Part shown: in pieces, positions 39,297-47,689 of the stretch
Numbering within the stretch: the first letter of the stretch is position 1
How the letters are laid out: every line of letters starts with the position of its first letter
DNA from: Neisseria sp.
GTDB taxonomy: Bacteria; Pseudomonadota; Gammaproteobacteria; Burkholderiales; Neisseriaceae
Assembly: GCA_030531795.1 (NCBI GenBank)
Contig: JAUNMN010000004.1
Coordinates: 1 to 64,000, forward strand
Direction of reading: 5' to 3'
DNA: 64,000 nt
Program-made: the position numbers and the translations under genes
Notes under the pieces: model-generated
The model's input: only the letters and a program-made list of their open reading frames with translations
The model's database searches: none
What the model was told of the DNA's origin: nothing

Positions 39297-39638
39297 ATGT
39301 ATTTATTGCGGGCGTTGAGTGTGATTTTTGGCTGCTTGGCGGTGGGCGAAGCGGTGATTTATTGGACGGGCTGGCAGCTTCCAGGCAGTGTGATTGGTTT
39401 GGGCGTGTTGCTGGCTTTGTTGCATTTGGGTTGGGTGGACGTGAAATGGCTGGTGCAAATGGTGAATTTGTTGCTGGACAATTTGCCGCTGTTTTTGGTG
39501 CCGCCTTGTGTGGCAGTGATGACGTATTTGGATGTGGTGGCGAAGGATTTTTGGTCGATTACGATTGCGTCGATTTTGAGCACCTTTGCGGTGTTGTTTG
39601 CGACGGGCAAAACCCACGAATGGATGCGGAGAAGGTAA
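39297..39638 (+). CDS. lrgA: LrgA/CidA family holin-like membrane protein
   Basis: A 113-residue protein with four hydrophobic helices, typical of LrgA/CidA ('WTGWQLPGSVIGLGVLLALL', 'LPLFLVPPCVAVMTYLD'). The LrgAB systems affect murein hydrolase release and pyruvate/overflow metabolism. The start at 39297 (MYLLRALSV) follows AGCGGAAA; an upstream frame adds a non-conserved leader. lrgB begins immediately after the stop. Confidence 0.87.
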   Translation: MYLLRALSVIFGCLAVGEAVIYWTGWQLPGSVIGLGVLLALLHLGWVDVKWLVQMVNLLLDNLPLFLVPPCVAVMTYLDVVAKDFWSITIASILSTFAVLFATGKTHEWMRRR

Positions 39639-40331
39639 ATGGCGATGTTGCAACATACGGTGGTGCTGGTGTGGCTGACGGCAACGATTTACTGGCTAAC
39701 CACTGTGATTCGGGCGAAAACGGGCAGTTTGCTGGCAAATCCTGTGTTGTGGAGCACGGTTTTGATGATTGCGTATTTGAAGCTGCTGAACATCAGCTAC
39801 GATACTTATTACGAAGCGGCGAAGTTTATTGAATTTTGGCTGAAACCTGCGGTGGTGTGTTTGGCTGTGCCTTTGTATTTGAACTGGGAAAAAATTCAAA
39901 AGCAGTGGCTGCCGATTTTGGTGTCGCAGGGCGTGGGCAGCGTAACGGGGATTGTTACGGGCATGTACTTTGCTAAATGGCTGGGCGCGGAACGAGAAGT
40001 GGTGTTGAGTTTGGCTTCTAAATCGGTTACGAATCCGATTGCGATTGAAATCACCAGCAGCATCGGTGGTTTGCCACCGATTACCGCGGCGATGGTGATT
40101 GTGGCAGGCATGACGGGGCAGATGGCTGGGCAGCACGTCATGAACGCCAGCACGGTACGCAAACCGATGTCGCAAGGCATTTCGCTGGGTTCGGCATCGC
40201 ACGCGATGGGCATTGCCGCGTCTATGGAACGCAGCAAGAAAATGGCGGCTTATGCCAGCTTGGGCTTGATTTTTAACGGTATTTTAACCGCGATTTTTGT
40301 GCCTTTGCTGTTGCCGATTATGGGGATTTGA
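39639..40331 (+). CDS. lrgB: LrgB/CidB family membrane protein
   Basis: A 230-residue multi-pass partner of LrgA. The conserved 'GSVTGIVTGMYFAKWLGA' and 'LASKSVTNPIAIEITSSIGG' stretches and the C-terminal 'GSASHAMGIAASMERSKKMA' identify LrgB. The TAA of lrgA abuts the ATG (TAAATG), so translation is probably coupled; a second ATG two codons on is an alternative. Confidence 0.9.
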   Translation: MAMLQHTVVLVWLTATIYWLTTVIRAKTGSLLANPVLWSTVLMIAYLKLLNISYDTYYEAAKFIEFWLKPAVVCLAVPLYLNWEKIQKQWLPILVSQGVGSVTGIVTGMYFAKWLGAEREVVLSLASKSVTNPIAIEITSSIGGLPPITAAMVIVAGMTGQMAGQHVMNASTVRKPMSQGISLGSASHAMGIAASMERSKKMAAYASLGLIFNGILTAIFVPLLLPIMGI

Positions 40332-40357
40332 ACGATTTCAGTAAAACAGAATAAAAG

Positions 40358-40395
40358 ATGCCGTCTGCAGTTTTGAGTTGAACTGCAGACGGCAT
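40358..40395 (+). terminator. Bidirectional inverted-DUS terminator
   Basis: ATGCCGTCTGCAG and CTGCAGACGGCAT separate convergent lrgB and metK; T-rich on the right. Confidence 0.75.
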
Positions 40396-40492
40396 TTTGA
40401 TTTGGTTTGACGCGCTAATGATTTGAAAAAACATTTGAATATCAAACCGTTTGCAAATTATTTCAAACCATTAAGTGCAAATCTTACTCGGT

Positions 40493-41662
40493 TTACAAAC
40501 CTGCTGCGGCACGTAAAGCGGCGGCTTTGTCGGTTTTTTCCCAGCTGAACTCGGCTTCTTCGCGACCGAAATGACCGTAAGCTGCTGATTTGCTGTAAAT
40601 CGGGCGCAATAAATCCAACATTTGCACAATGCCTTTTGGACGCAAATCAAAGTGTTGACGCACCAAAGCAATCAATTCCGCTTCGTTCAATTCGCCAGTG
40701 CCAAATGTGTCAATCGCGATGGAAGTCGGTTCGGCAATACCGATGGCATAAGAAATTTGAATTTGACATTGTTTTGCCAAACCTGCTGCCACGATGTTTT
40801 TCGCCACATAACGACACGCATACGCCGCTGAACGGTCGACTTTGCTTGGGTCTTTGCCTGAAAACGCGCCGCCGCCGTGTGGGGCAGAACCGCCGTAAGT
40901 ATCGACAATGATTTTGCGACCTGTCAAACCGCAATCGCCTTGTGGACCGCCGATGACGAAATTGCCTGTTGGGTTGATGTAGTATTTGGTTTGCTCGGTC
41001 AGCATTTCTTGAGGCAACACAGGCAAAATGATGTGTTCTTTTACCGCGGCACACAAATCTTCGTGGCTGATGCTTTCATCGTGTTGCGTAGACAAAACCA
41101 CGGTGTCGATGCGTTTGACTTTACCTGTTTCGCTGTCGTACACGCAAGTCAATTGTGCTTTTGCGTCTGGGCGCAACCAAGGCAACACGCCGCTTTTGCG
41201 TACTTCGCTTTGGCGTTGCATCAAACGGTGGCTGTAGTAAATCGGGAAAGGCATCAAAACAGGTGTTTCGTCGCAAGCGTAACCAAACATCAAACCTTGG
41301 TCGCCCGCACCTTGTTCTAAATCCAAACCTTCGCCTTCGTTCACGCCTTGAGCGATGTCGGGCGATTGTTCGCCATAATTCAACACCACTTTGCAGGTTT
41401 CAGCAGCAAAACCCAAAGCAGGGTCGTTGTAGCCGATGCGGGCGATGGTGTCGCGAGCGATTTGTTCGTAGTCCACTTTCGCGGTGGTGGTAATTTCGCC
41501 TGCCAACACGCATAAATCGGTGGCGACTAAAGTTTCTGCCGCCACGCGTGCTTTGGGGTCTTGAGCAAAAATCGCGTCCAACACCGCATCAGAAATTTGG
41601 TCGGCAACTTTGTCTGGGTGTCCTTCTGACACCGATTCAGAAGTAAATAAATATTCACTCAT
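40493..41662 (-). CDS. metK: S-adenosylmethionine synthetase
   Basis: Makes SAM from methionine and ATP; 389 residues. Motifs '[18 protein letters not shown]' (N-terminal), '[15 protein letters not shown]' near residue 117 and '[19 protein letters not shown]' near residue 260 are all intact. An extended -10 promoter and a hairpin lie in its leader; I see no SAM riboswitch there. Confidence 0.97.
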   Translation of the reverse strand: MSEYLFTSESVSEGHPDKVADQISDAVLDAIFAQDPKARVAAETLVATDLCVLAGEITTTAKVDYEQIARDTIARIGYNDPALGFAAETCKVVLNYGEQSPDIAQGVNEGEGLDLEQGAGDQGLMFGYACDETPVLMPFPIYYSHRLMQRQSEVRKSGVLPWLRPDAKAQLTCVYDSETGKVKRIDTVVLSTQHDESISHEDLCAAVKEHIILPVLPQEMLTEQTKYYINPTGNFVIGGPQGDCGLTGRKIIVDTYGGSAPHGGGAFSGKDPSKVDRSAAYACRYVAKNIVAAGLAKQCQIQISYAIGIAEPTSIAIDTFGTGELNEAELIALVRQHFDLRPKGIVQMLDLLRPIYSKSAAYGHFGREEAEFSWEKTDKAAALRAAAGL

Positions 41663-41717
41663 TTCTCTAAATCTTTCTTTAAGTTTTTCAAAATAATGAT
41701 GAAAAAATCGTAAAAAT

Positions 41718-41737
41718 GGCTGAAAAATGCTTCAGCC
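41718..41737 (-). promoter_or_regulatory. Hairpin in the metK leader
   Basis: GGCTGAA pairs with TTCAGCC in the 5' leader, followed in transcript orientation by T-rich sequence. It could attenuate transcription. Confidence 0.4.
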
Positions 41738-41757
41738 TAAAAATTCAAACGGGGCAA

Positions 41758-41766
41758 ATTATAACA
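41758..41766 (-). promoter_or_regulatory. metK promoter -10 element
   Basis: TGTTATAAT in transcript orientation, an extended -10 with perfect TATAAT, about 95 bases upstream of metK. The -35 is weak. Confidence 0.5.
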
Positions 41767-41891
41767 GAAAGCGATTAAAAAAACCTTGCTTGTGTTGCGC
41801 AGAAAACCATAAAATTTCTGCCTTTGAATGATGAAACCGCTATCAAGCATGAATCGAGTGATTTGAACAGCGGTTTTGATTGAGTGAAGAT

Positions 41892-42752
41892 ATGCAAACT
41901 TTGGTTTTTATGATTTTTCGTGTTTTGGCAAAACTGCCTTTGTCGTGCTTGCACGCTTTGGGCGAGTTGCTGGGACGTTTGGCGTTTTTCTTTGCCAAAC
42001 GCGACAGGGAACGCATTCGCGAAAATCTGCAACAAGCAGGTTTGCCAGCCGATGATGCGATGGTGCGAAAAGTGTTGGTGGAAACGGCGAAAGGCGGTTT
42101 GGAATTGCCTGTGGCGTTTTTTCGTGAACCGAATGACATCAGCCGTTTGTTTGTGGCGGTGCATGGTTGGGAATATGTGCAGACGGCATTAGACAAGCAA
42201 CAGGGTTTACTGTTGATTACGCCGCATTTGGGCAGCTACGATTTGGCTGGACGTTTCATCAGTGAACGTTTGCCCTTTTCTTTAACTGCGATGTACAAAC
42301 CGCCAAAAATCAAGGCGTTTGATGCGGTGATGCAAGCAGGGCGGGTGCGCGGCAAAGGACGAACCGCGCCAACGAATTTACAAGGCGTGAAGCAAGTGAT
42401 GAAGGCTTTGCGTGCTGGCGAAGCGACCATTTTGTTGCCTGACCATGTGCCTGATTCGCGCGATGGTGGCGAGGGTGTTTGGGTGGATTTTTTTGGTAAA
42501 CCTGCACATACGATGACGCTTGCCGCCAAGTTGGCTGGCGTGAAAAATGTGATGCCCTTGTTTTTTGTGGGCGAACGTTTGCCCAAAGGACAGGGTTTTG
42601 TGTTGCACATCGCGCCGTTATCTGGCGAATTGACGGGCGACAAAGAACACGACGCGCGTTTAATCAATGCGAACGTGGAAGAATGGATTTTGTGCTTTCC
42701 CGAACAATATTTGTTTGCCTATAATCGTTATAAAGGTTCGCCCGATGTGTAA
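41892..42752 (+). CDS. Lipid A biosynthesis acyltransferase (LpxL/HtrB type)
   Basis: Adds a secondary acyl chain to lipid A at the inner membrane; 286 residues. The N-terminal hydrophobic anchor is followed by the HxxxxD catalytic motif 'TPHLGSYDLAGR' near residue 120, then 'ILLPDHVPDSRDGGEGVWVDFFG'. The start is ATG 41892; a TTG four codons upstream also opens the frame, but GTGAAGAT spacing favours the ATG. LpxL and LpxM are hard to tell apart from sequence alone. Divergent from metK. Confidence 0.85.
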   Translation: MQTLVFMIFRVLAKLPLSCLHALGELLGRLAFFFAKRDRERIRENLQQAGLPADDAMVRKVLVETAKGGLELPVAFFREPNDISRLFVAVHGWEYVQTALDKQQGLLLITPHLGSYDLAGRFISERLPFSLTAMYKPPKIKAFDAVMQAGRVRGKGRTAPTNLQGVKQVMKALRAGEATILLPDHVPDSRDGGEGVWVDFFGKPAHTMTLAAKLAGVKNVMPLFFVGERLPKGQGFVLHIAPLSGELTGDKEHDARLINANVEEWILCFPEQYLFAYNRYKGSPDV

Positions 42753-42864
42753 ATAGGCTTGCAATTTTGTGTAATAAAGAGTAATCTCACGCCCACTTTT
42801 TTAAGTGATTTTGACTATTTTAATTTTAAAGTTTGATTGAATAGATTTTTTAAAGGACATTACG

Positions 42865-43047
42865 ATGAAAAAAACATCATTTGCTTTCTTGGCAGTTGCC
42901 GCTACTTTGGCTTTGACTGGTTGCTACACCACTCGCGATGCAGACAAATACCCAACAGTAACTGAAGTTTCTGCTGCGGTTGAGGGTTCTTCATACTATA
43001 ACCCACAAGGCGGTAAACAACCTGTTGCCCACAATCATCAGCACTAA
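42865..43047 (+). CDS. Small lipoprotein of unknown function
   Basis: A 60-residue protein with a signal peptide ending in the lipobox 'LALTGC' (Cys20), then a short polar tail 'YTTRDADKYPTVTEVSAAVE' and a His-rich end ('AHNHQH'). It would be anchored to the outer or inner membrane. AAAGGACATTACG precedes the start. It resembles the many short neisserial lipoproteins of unknown role; no partner is evident. It is the last chromosomal gene before the mobile element. Confidence 0.75.
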   Translation: MKKTSFAFLAVAATLALTGCYTTRDADKYPTVTEVSAAVEGSSYYNPQGGKQPVAHNHQH

Positions 43048-43062
43048 TTTAATGAAATACCG

Positions 43063-43096
43063 AAAGCCGTTTGCAGTTGCAGACGGCTTTTTGTTT
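43063..43096 (+). terminator. Terminator after the small lipoprotein gene
   Basis: AAAGCCGT pairs with ACGGCTTT, then TTTGTTTGG. The right arm is a DUS and the left arm a DUS with one change (GCCGTTTGCA). Confidence 0.75.
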
Positions 43097-43181
43097 GGCT
43101 GGATTTGGCGTGAAAATGAAATGGCTTTAAAACGGCTAAAACGAAAGTTAAAAATGAAAAATAGAGAAGCGGAAAAAATGA

Positions 43182-43208
43182 AAACCCTGAACAAAATGTT
43201 CAAGGTTT
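43182..43208 (-). terminator. Hairpin downstream of the tRNA-Asn fragment
   Basis: AACCCTGAAC and GTTCAAGGTT pair imperfectly, 7 bases beyond the tRNA 3' end. This is probably the original tRNA-Asn terminator on the host side. Confidence 0.5.
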
Positions 43209-43214
43209 CAAATT

Positions 43215-43260
43215 TGGCTCCCCGACCTGGGCTCGAACCAGGGACCTGCGGATTAACAGT
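43215..43260 (-). tRNA. tRNA-Asn 3' fragment (attachment site)
   Basis: In the complement, positions 43260 to 43215 read from the anticodon arm (ACTGTTAATCC, GTT anticodon) through the variable loop and T-arm (TGGTTCGAGCCCA) to the acceptor 3' strand ending CCA. The 5' acceptor, D-arm and half of the anticodon stem are absent: the sequence beyond 43261 is unrelated. Such partial tRNA copies arise when an element integrates in the 3' end of a tRNA gene. I read this as one att site. Confidence 0.88.
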
Positions 43261-43432
43261 ACGATATGTATTTATAACTAATTGATTTTTAATAAGAGTT
43301 AAGTCAGCTCATACCATCACATAATGCCTAAATCAACCGTGTTGGGACACAGTTTGGGTAGTGAAAGTAATATTTAAATTTTCTTTTGAAGGCGTTTTAA
43401 ATATTGCTTTTGAACGCTAAATAGGAGATTGA

Positions 43433-44074
43433 ATGAAAAAATATTTATTCATTTTGTTATTACAGAGTATTCCAATTACAGTAGCAGCTCAAAAACTTAC
43501 TTTTCCGCAATATGCGGCTCTTGTTGAGAAGCATGCAGCGTTGCAAGGATTGGATAAGAATCTCATTTGGGCAGTGATAGGGAGAGAAAGCAGTGGTAAT
43601 CCTAATGCTTTATCGCATAAAGATGCGCGTGGATTGATGCAGGTTATTCCTACAACAGCGGAACGTATGGGAGTTAAGAGACAACATTTGTATGACCCTG
43701 AACAAAATATTATTGCAGGTACAAGATATTTGAGATATTTGACCAAGTATTTCAAAGGCAATTTAGACTTAATTCTTGCTGGATATAATGCAGGAGAAGG
43801 AGCTGTCTTAAAATATAAGGGAGTCCCGCCGTATCGGGAGACGCGTGAATATGTAAAAAACGTAAAATATCGTTATGCGAGATTGAGTGGGAATGCTGCA
43901 TATGCAGCAAATCCTCAAACAATGCAATCTGCTAAAGCAGAGCCTCATGCCGTTGCATCGGCAAGTGTTACAGTAAATTCATCTAAAAATGAAGAAGCAA
44001 ATCAAGCTCAACAAACTACTCAGGTTGTATTGAAGCGTAAGCATGAATCTTGGGATGTATTTCAAGAGTTTTAG
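43433..44074 (+). CDS. virB1: VirB1-like lytic transglycosylase
   Basis: Periplasmic enzyme that opens peptidoglycan for the T4SS; 213 residues. Signal peptide ('YLFILLLQSIPITVAAQ'), then the SLT domain with the catalytic Glu in 'WAVIGRESSGNPNALSHKDA' near residue 48, 'GLMQVIPTTA' and 'NIIAGTRYLRYLTKYF', and 'ILAGYNAGEGAV'. A polar C-terminal tail of ~60 residues follows, as in VirB1. First gene of the transfer cluster, 172 bases from the att site; AGGAG precedes the start. Confidence 0.9.
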   Translation: MKKYLFILLLQSIPITVAAQKLTFPQYAALVEKHAALQGLDKNLIWAVIGRESSGNPNALSHKDARGLMQVIPTTAERMGVKRQHLYDPEQNIIAGTRYLRYLTKYFKGNLDLILAGYNAGEGAVLKYKGVPPYRETREYVKNVKYRYARLSGNAAYAANPQTMQSAKAEPHAVASASVTVNSSKNEEANQAQQTTQVVLKRKHESWDVFQEF

Positions 44075-44115
44075 CCTATTGGCTTTTTTCAATTCGGCAT
44101 TTGCCGAGATTTCCC

Positions 44116-44137
44116 CCGCCGTATGGCGGTTTTTTTA
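44116..44137 (+). terminator. Terminator-like hairpin upstream of virB2
   Basis: CCGCC-GTAT-GGCGG followed by eight T, ending about 20 bases before the virB2 start. Two smaller stems (AGCC/GGCT at the virB1 stop and CGGCA/TGCCG) precede it. Confidence 0.65.
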
Positions 44138-44155
44138 TTTCTGAAAGGAAAAATT

Positions 44156-44476
44156 ATGATGACTATCATTAAAAAAGTAGTACCTAACCGTAACACGGTA
44201 TTGATTGCATTATTCGCGGTCACCGCTTCACAAATGGCATTAGCTGCTGGTTTTGAAGCAGAAGCCAGTGCCATGATTACGAATATTCGTACAGCGGTTT
44301 ATACCGTAGTGGGCGTGGTAGCTGGTTTATGCTTATTGTGGCAATTTGCACAAGGATGGGGCGGTCGTAAAACATGGGGAGATATTCTCGATACTTGTTT
44401 GTGGATTGTTAGCGCAGGTGCGGCAATTGCGCTGGCTACTTGGCTTTTCACAAAAGGCGGCTCAATGTCGTTTTAA
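44156..44476 (+). CDS. virB2: VirB2/TrbC major pilin
   Basis: Pilin subunit of the T4SS; 106 residues. An N-terminal signal region ('TVLIALFAVTASQMALAA', cleavage after Ala near 31) is followed by two hydrophobic helices ('AVYTVVGVVAGLCLLWQFAQG' and 'LWIVSAGAAIALATWLF'), the TrbC/VirB2 pattern. The start is the ATG at 44156 after AAAGGAAAAATT; the ORF upstream runs through the hairpin. Confidence 0.87.
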   Translation: MMTIIKKVVPNRNTVLIALFAVTASQMALAAGFEAEASAMITNIRTAVYTVVGVVAGLCLLWQFAQGWGGRKTWGDILDTCLWIVSAGAAIALATWLFTKGGSMSF

Positions 44477-44493
44477 AAGAGAGGTAATGCCCG

Positions 44494-44919
44494 ATGCAAA
44501 AAGAAGACATCAATACCGATCAAGCAACATTTAATGGCTTGAATCGAAAGGCAATGGTATTCGGTATACCACTTCCAGCATTGGCAGTCTGCGGATTCAT
44601 CGGGGTGATGGCAACCATGATTGCAATGCCTTTTCTTGAAGGAAGGGCATTGTTTTTCTTACTGTTGCCAACTCCTTTTATCGCGTTTCTCCGCACAATT
44701 TGCGCCAATGATGACCAAGCCTTGCAAATCTATTTGTACGAGCTGAAATATTTCTTACGTCGTCGTAATACCAAGCTCTTTAACGGTACAAATACAATTC
44801 TTGCTACTAAATTTGGGAGACAACAAAGTGATTATCAGCGATTTTTTGAGCAACGCTCTGAGAACTCAACCAGCTCAATCAGATTTTCTACCGAAAATCT
44901 GCCAACACGTTACAAATAA
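44494..44919 (+). CDS. virB3: VirB3 inner-membrane T4SS protein
   Basis: 141 residues with two adjacent membrane helices ('AMVFGIPLPALAVCGFIGVM' and 'LFFLLLPTPFIAFLRTICAN'), the VirB3 pattern, and a longer polar C-terminal tail than most VirB3. It partners with VirB4. The last ~30 codons overlap the start of virB4 in another frame, so the two are strongly coupled. Confidence 0.85.
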   Translation: MQKEDINTDQATFNGLNRKAMVFGIPLPALAVCGFIGVMATMIAMPFLEGRALFFLLLPTPFIAFLRTICANDDQALQIYLYELKYFLRRRNTKLFNGTNTILATKFGRQQSDYQRFFEQRSENSTSSIRFSTENLPTRYK

Positions 44920-47242
44920 TATTGTTAATTACAAAACGGGGCATTTGGCATTTGTTATCCGCATGGAAGGCTTACCGTTTGATGGAGTAGACGATAAGCA
45001 TTTATTTACCCAATTTGTATCGTTACGCAATTTGCTTGCAGGTATGGGTAAAACCCTAGGCAATCGTTTGGGGATTTGGGGAACGTTACAACGGCAAAAA
45101 ATTGTATTTGATCGTGAATACGAATTTCAAACCACATTCTGTCAGCAATTTGCGGATAAATATCTCAAACGCTTTCAAGAAGCAGATTATTTTGAGAATG
45201 TTTTTCATCTAACAGTTTTGATTAAGACGGAACATTTGGAGTCGGGGATTAAAGAAGCAGAGGAGCAAATCCAAATTTTGATGCGCTCATTAGAACCTTA
45301 TGACCCTTATCTGCTCACAGCTTATCAGAACGAAAATGGCGTTGCATTTTCAGAGATTTATCAATTCTTTGGTAGTTTAACAAATGGTATGAATGAACCC
45401 ATTCCATTATCTGCTGTAGATGCCTATCAAACCATTGGTGGAAGTAATTTGCATTTTGGCTCAGATATTTGTGAAATTCGTGCACAAAATGGTACGCGTA
45501 AATTTGCTCAAATGTTTGATTTGAAAGATTTTGGTTTGAGTAAACCCAAAATCTTGACTAGCATTTTAAGATTGCCGTGTGAATTTACGCTGACACAAAG
45601 CATGGTTTTCATTAATCCATATGATATGCAAGGAGAGATTCGTAAGCAGCTGAATAACTTGGAATCAGCAGGCGATATGGCAACAGAACAGTTGGAAGAG
45701 TTGCGAGAAGGGCAAGGCAAATTGGTTTCAGGTGAATTGATGTTTGGCGATTATCATGCTGCTTTGGTGGTATATGGTAAAACGGCAGAGGAAGCGGCAG
45801 CGAATGGTGCACGAGCGTATTCTACGTTTTTGAATGCTGGCGGATACCGATTCACAAAAGCAGGTTTATCTGCACCCGCAACATTTTTTAGTCAAGTTCC
45901 AGGGAGCCGTGAAAAACCACGTTCTTTTCCTAAAACGACGACTAATTTTGCAACTACGTTTGGTATCCACAATTATTCACATGGAAAAAAACGAGGAAAT
46001 CCCATAGGAGATGGTTCAGCAATTATGCCCTTGCAAACGGTGTCTAAAACGATTTATGACTTTAATTTCCATTTTTCTAACCCGAAAGAAGATAATATCG
46101 GAGATAAAATCGCAGGACATACTTTGATTCTTGGGGCTACGGGTACAGGTAAAACAACGCTACAAACATCTATGATGGCGTTTACAGAGCGGTTTACGCC
46201 TTATATGTTTGTCATGGATTTAGACCGAGGCATGGAAATTTTTATTCGTGCCATTGGTGGCTCATATTTCGCATTGGAAGCAGGCGAGCCAACGGGTTTG
46301 AATCCATTTCAATTACCTGATACACCATCTAACCGAGAATTTCTCTACACCCTAGTAGGAATGTGTGGAGCAGATGAAGATGGCAAGTTGACGGCGTCGG
46401 AAGAGAAAGAAATCCAGCATGCAGTAGACACTTTGTTCAGTATGGATTTTGAATATCGCCATTTCAGCCACTTACTACAAAGTATCCCAATTAGCACAGA
46501 CCCTAACTCATTAAGGGAGCGTTTGTCTAAATGGTGTCGCAGTGAGGGCGGACGCTTTTCATGGTGCTTGGACAATCCAACTAATTTGTTTGACCCCGAA
46601 CAATTTTACCGTGTTGGTTTTGATTTAACCGATATTCTGAAAGAAGACTATCCGCCAACTGCACCTATATTGGCGTATATGTTCCATTTGAGAAACATCA
46701 TGATGGAAAAAGTTGCCAAAGAAAATGGAATTTTGGCAACAATTATTGAGGAATTTTGGTATGCAGCACGATTTAAAGCATTGCAAGACATTATGCTGAA
46801 AATCCTGAAAACCGACCGTAAATTGGGTGGTTGGCTGATTTTGGTATCACAATCGCCAGAAGATGCAATTTCATGCCCAATATTTCCAGCCATTGTGCAA
46901 CAAACACCTACCAAAATATTCTTACCCAATCCTGATGCAGAATATGAAAACAGTTACGAACGCTGCGGTTTAACGGTAAAAGAATTTGAGGAGTTGGTTA
47001 AATTATCAGTAGAAAGCCGTACATTTCTTGTCAAACAGTCCAAACAATCAGCATTTGCAATGCTTGATTTATACGGATTTAGAGACGAGATGGCGTTTTT
47101 ATCGGGGTCTGCGGATAATGTAGAGTTGTTGCATAGCGTGATGGATGACGTAGGCAGTGAGGAGGTAAGCGTATGGTATCGTCCGTTTGTAGAAGCATTA
47201 CGTGAACGGAGAGAAACCAAAAGAAAAGAACGTATCGTTTAG
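44828..47242 (+). CDS. virB4: VirB4 ATPase
   Basis: Energising ATPase of the T4SS; 804 residues. The Walker A motif is 'LILGATGTGKTTLQTSMM' near residue 437 and Walker B is the acidic stretch in 'ILATIIEEFWYAARF'; 'LVSQSPEDAI' follows. The start is set at GTG 44828, preceded by GGGAG; an earlier TTG at 44801 is possible. It overlaps virB3 by 92 bases. A bidirectional terminator follows, and the cargo modules separate it from virB5. Confidence 0.95.
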   Translation: MIISDFLSNALRTQPAQSDFLPKICQHVTNNIVNYKTGHLAFVIRMEGLPFDGVDDKHLFTQFVSLRNLLAGMGKTLGNRLGIWGTLQRQKIVFDREYEFQTTFCQQFADKYLKRFQEADYFENVFHLTVLIKTEHLESGIKEAEEQIQILMRSLEPYDPYLLTAYQNENGVAFSEIYQFFGSLTNGMNEPIPLSAVDAYQTIGGSNLHFGSDICEIRAQNGTRKFAQMFDLKDFGLSKPKILTSILRLPCEFTLTQSMVFINPYDMQGEIRKQLNNLESAGDMATEQLEELREGQGKLVSGELMFGDYHAALVVYGKTAEEAAANGARAYSTFLNAGGYRFTKAGLSAPATFFSQVPGSREKPRSFPKTTTNFATTFGIHNYSHGKKRGNPIGDGSAIMPLQTVSKTIYDFNFHFSNPKEDNIGDKIAGHTLILGATGTGKTTLQTSMMAFTERFTPYMFVMDLDRGMEIFIRAIGGSYFALEAGEPTGLNPFQLPDTPSNREFLYTLVGMCGADEDGKLTASEEKEIQHAVDTLFSMDFEYRHFSHLLQSIPISTDPNSLRERLSKWCRSEGGRFSWCLDNPTNLFDPEQFYRVGFDLTDILKEDYPPTAPILAYMFHLRNIMMEKVAKENGILATIIEEFWYAARFKALQDIMLKILKTDRKLGGWLILVSQSPEDAISCPIFPAIVQQTPTKIFLPNPDAEYENSYERCGLTVKEFEELVKLSVESRTFLVKQSKQSAFAMLDLYGFRDEMAFLSGSADNVELLHSVMDDVGSEEVSVWYRPFVEALRERRETKRKERIV

Positions 47243-47270
47243 AAAAGATTAGGCGAGATTTTTTTGTCAA

Positions 47271-47306
47271 GAAAACCGCCTACTCTTTGATAGAGTAGGC
47301 GGAAAC
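47271..47306. terminator. Bidirectional terminator between virB4 and the 31-codon ORF
   Basis: CCGCCTACTCT and AGAGTAGGCGG form a perfect 11-bp stem. In the minus direction it is followed by TTTTCTTG, so it mainly ends the minus-strand small transcript. Confidence 0.8.
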
Positions 47307-47334
47307 ACAAGGTTTTTTGTTGGGCTACATTTCT

Positions 47335-47430
47335 TTATTGACCGAAGTACATCAATAGGGCTAGAATAAATCTAGTGTCTATTACGACAGCCAAACGAAA
47401 CTTGCCTAGTGAGATGAGCAGTTTCATCAT
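47335..47430 (-). CDS. 31-residue hydrophobic peptide, candidate type I toxin (module 1)
   Basis: Reads MMKLLISLGKFRLAVVIDTR then FILALLMYFGQ, a short cationic peptide with a membrane-length hydrophobic stretch. It has a near-perfect ribosome site (AAAGGAGT, 8 bases upstream), a TATAAT promoter at 47512-47517, a ~75-base folded leader, and a strong terminator (47271-47306). This is a complete small transcription unit antiparallel to the virB genes. Toxicity is inferred only from its type I toxin-like form; the alternative is a leader peptide or a chance ORF. Confidence 0.55.
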   Translation of the reverse strand: MMKLLISLGKFRLAVVIDTRFILALLMYFGQ

Positions 47431-47439
47431 GGTTATCCA

Positions 47440-47550
47440 CTCCTTTCTGGGGTGGCATGACTACACAAAGCCCCGCTCCAACGGGGCTTTGTGTTACCTA
47501 GCCCCACGTGAATTATACCCAAACCCGCTTTTGAACAAAGTGGTTTTTTT
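47440..47550 (+). ncRNA. Predicted antisense RNA of module 1
   Basis: Plus-strand sequence covering the toxin mRNA leader. It folds as ACACAAAGCCCC/GGGGCTTTGTGT (12 bp, perfect) inside an outer TGGGG/CCCCA stem. It ends at an intrinsic terminator, AACCCGCTT-loop-AAGTGGTT (one G-U pair) plus T7 at 47522-47550. The 5' end is not determined; a weak promoter (TTGCCT, 17 bases, CATCAT) at 47403-47431 would fit. Confidence 0.45.
47512..47540 (-). promoter_or_regulatory. Promoter of the module 1 peptide mRNA
   Basis: Transcript-orientation GGGTATAATTC: a perfect -10. A -35-like CTTTGT/TTTGTT lies 16-17 bases upstream. Repeated in module 2. Confidence 0.6.
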
Positions 47551-47551
47551 A

Positions 47552-47580
47552 TTGTCTGAACCAAAGGAACTTGCTACCAT
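47552..47580 (+). promoter_or_regulatory. Conserved promoter driving the DUF29 gene
   Basis: TTGTCT, exactly 17 bases, TACCAT. The same layout (TTGCCT-17-TACCAT) stands at 48464-48492 ahead of the AntA gene. Confidence 0.5.
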
Positions 47581-47602
47581 AAACACGCTATTCAACAGCA
47601 GC

Positions 47603-47626
47603 GCAGGCTTTGTAGCCTGTTTTTTT
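47603..47626 (+). terminator. Attenuator-like hairpin in the DUF29 leader
   Basis: CAGGCT-TTGT-AGCCTG followed by seven T, about 25 bases after the likely transcription start and 60 before the DUF29 gene. Read-through must occur for the cargo gene to be made. Confidence 0.6.
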
Positions 47627-47689
47627 ACCGAGTGCAGATTCATAGCGAAACCACTCTTTCATTGAGAGCGCTACAACAGGAGCATGCAA

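Larger units (their letters stand above)
47506..47627 (+). repeat. Module direct repeat, copy 1
   Basis: About 122 bp aligned end to end with 48417-48539. It includes the minus-strand TATAAT box, the plus-strand terminator AACCCGCTTTT..., a promoter and an attenuator-like hairpin. Differences between copies keep base pairing in the stems. Confidence 0.85.

Noticed and set aside
41663..41880. SAM riboswitch upstream of metK
   Set aside because: Only a short hairpin is visible; the conserved cores of SAM-I, SAM-II or SAM-IV elements are not seen.
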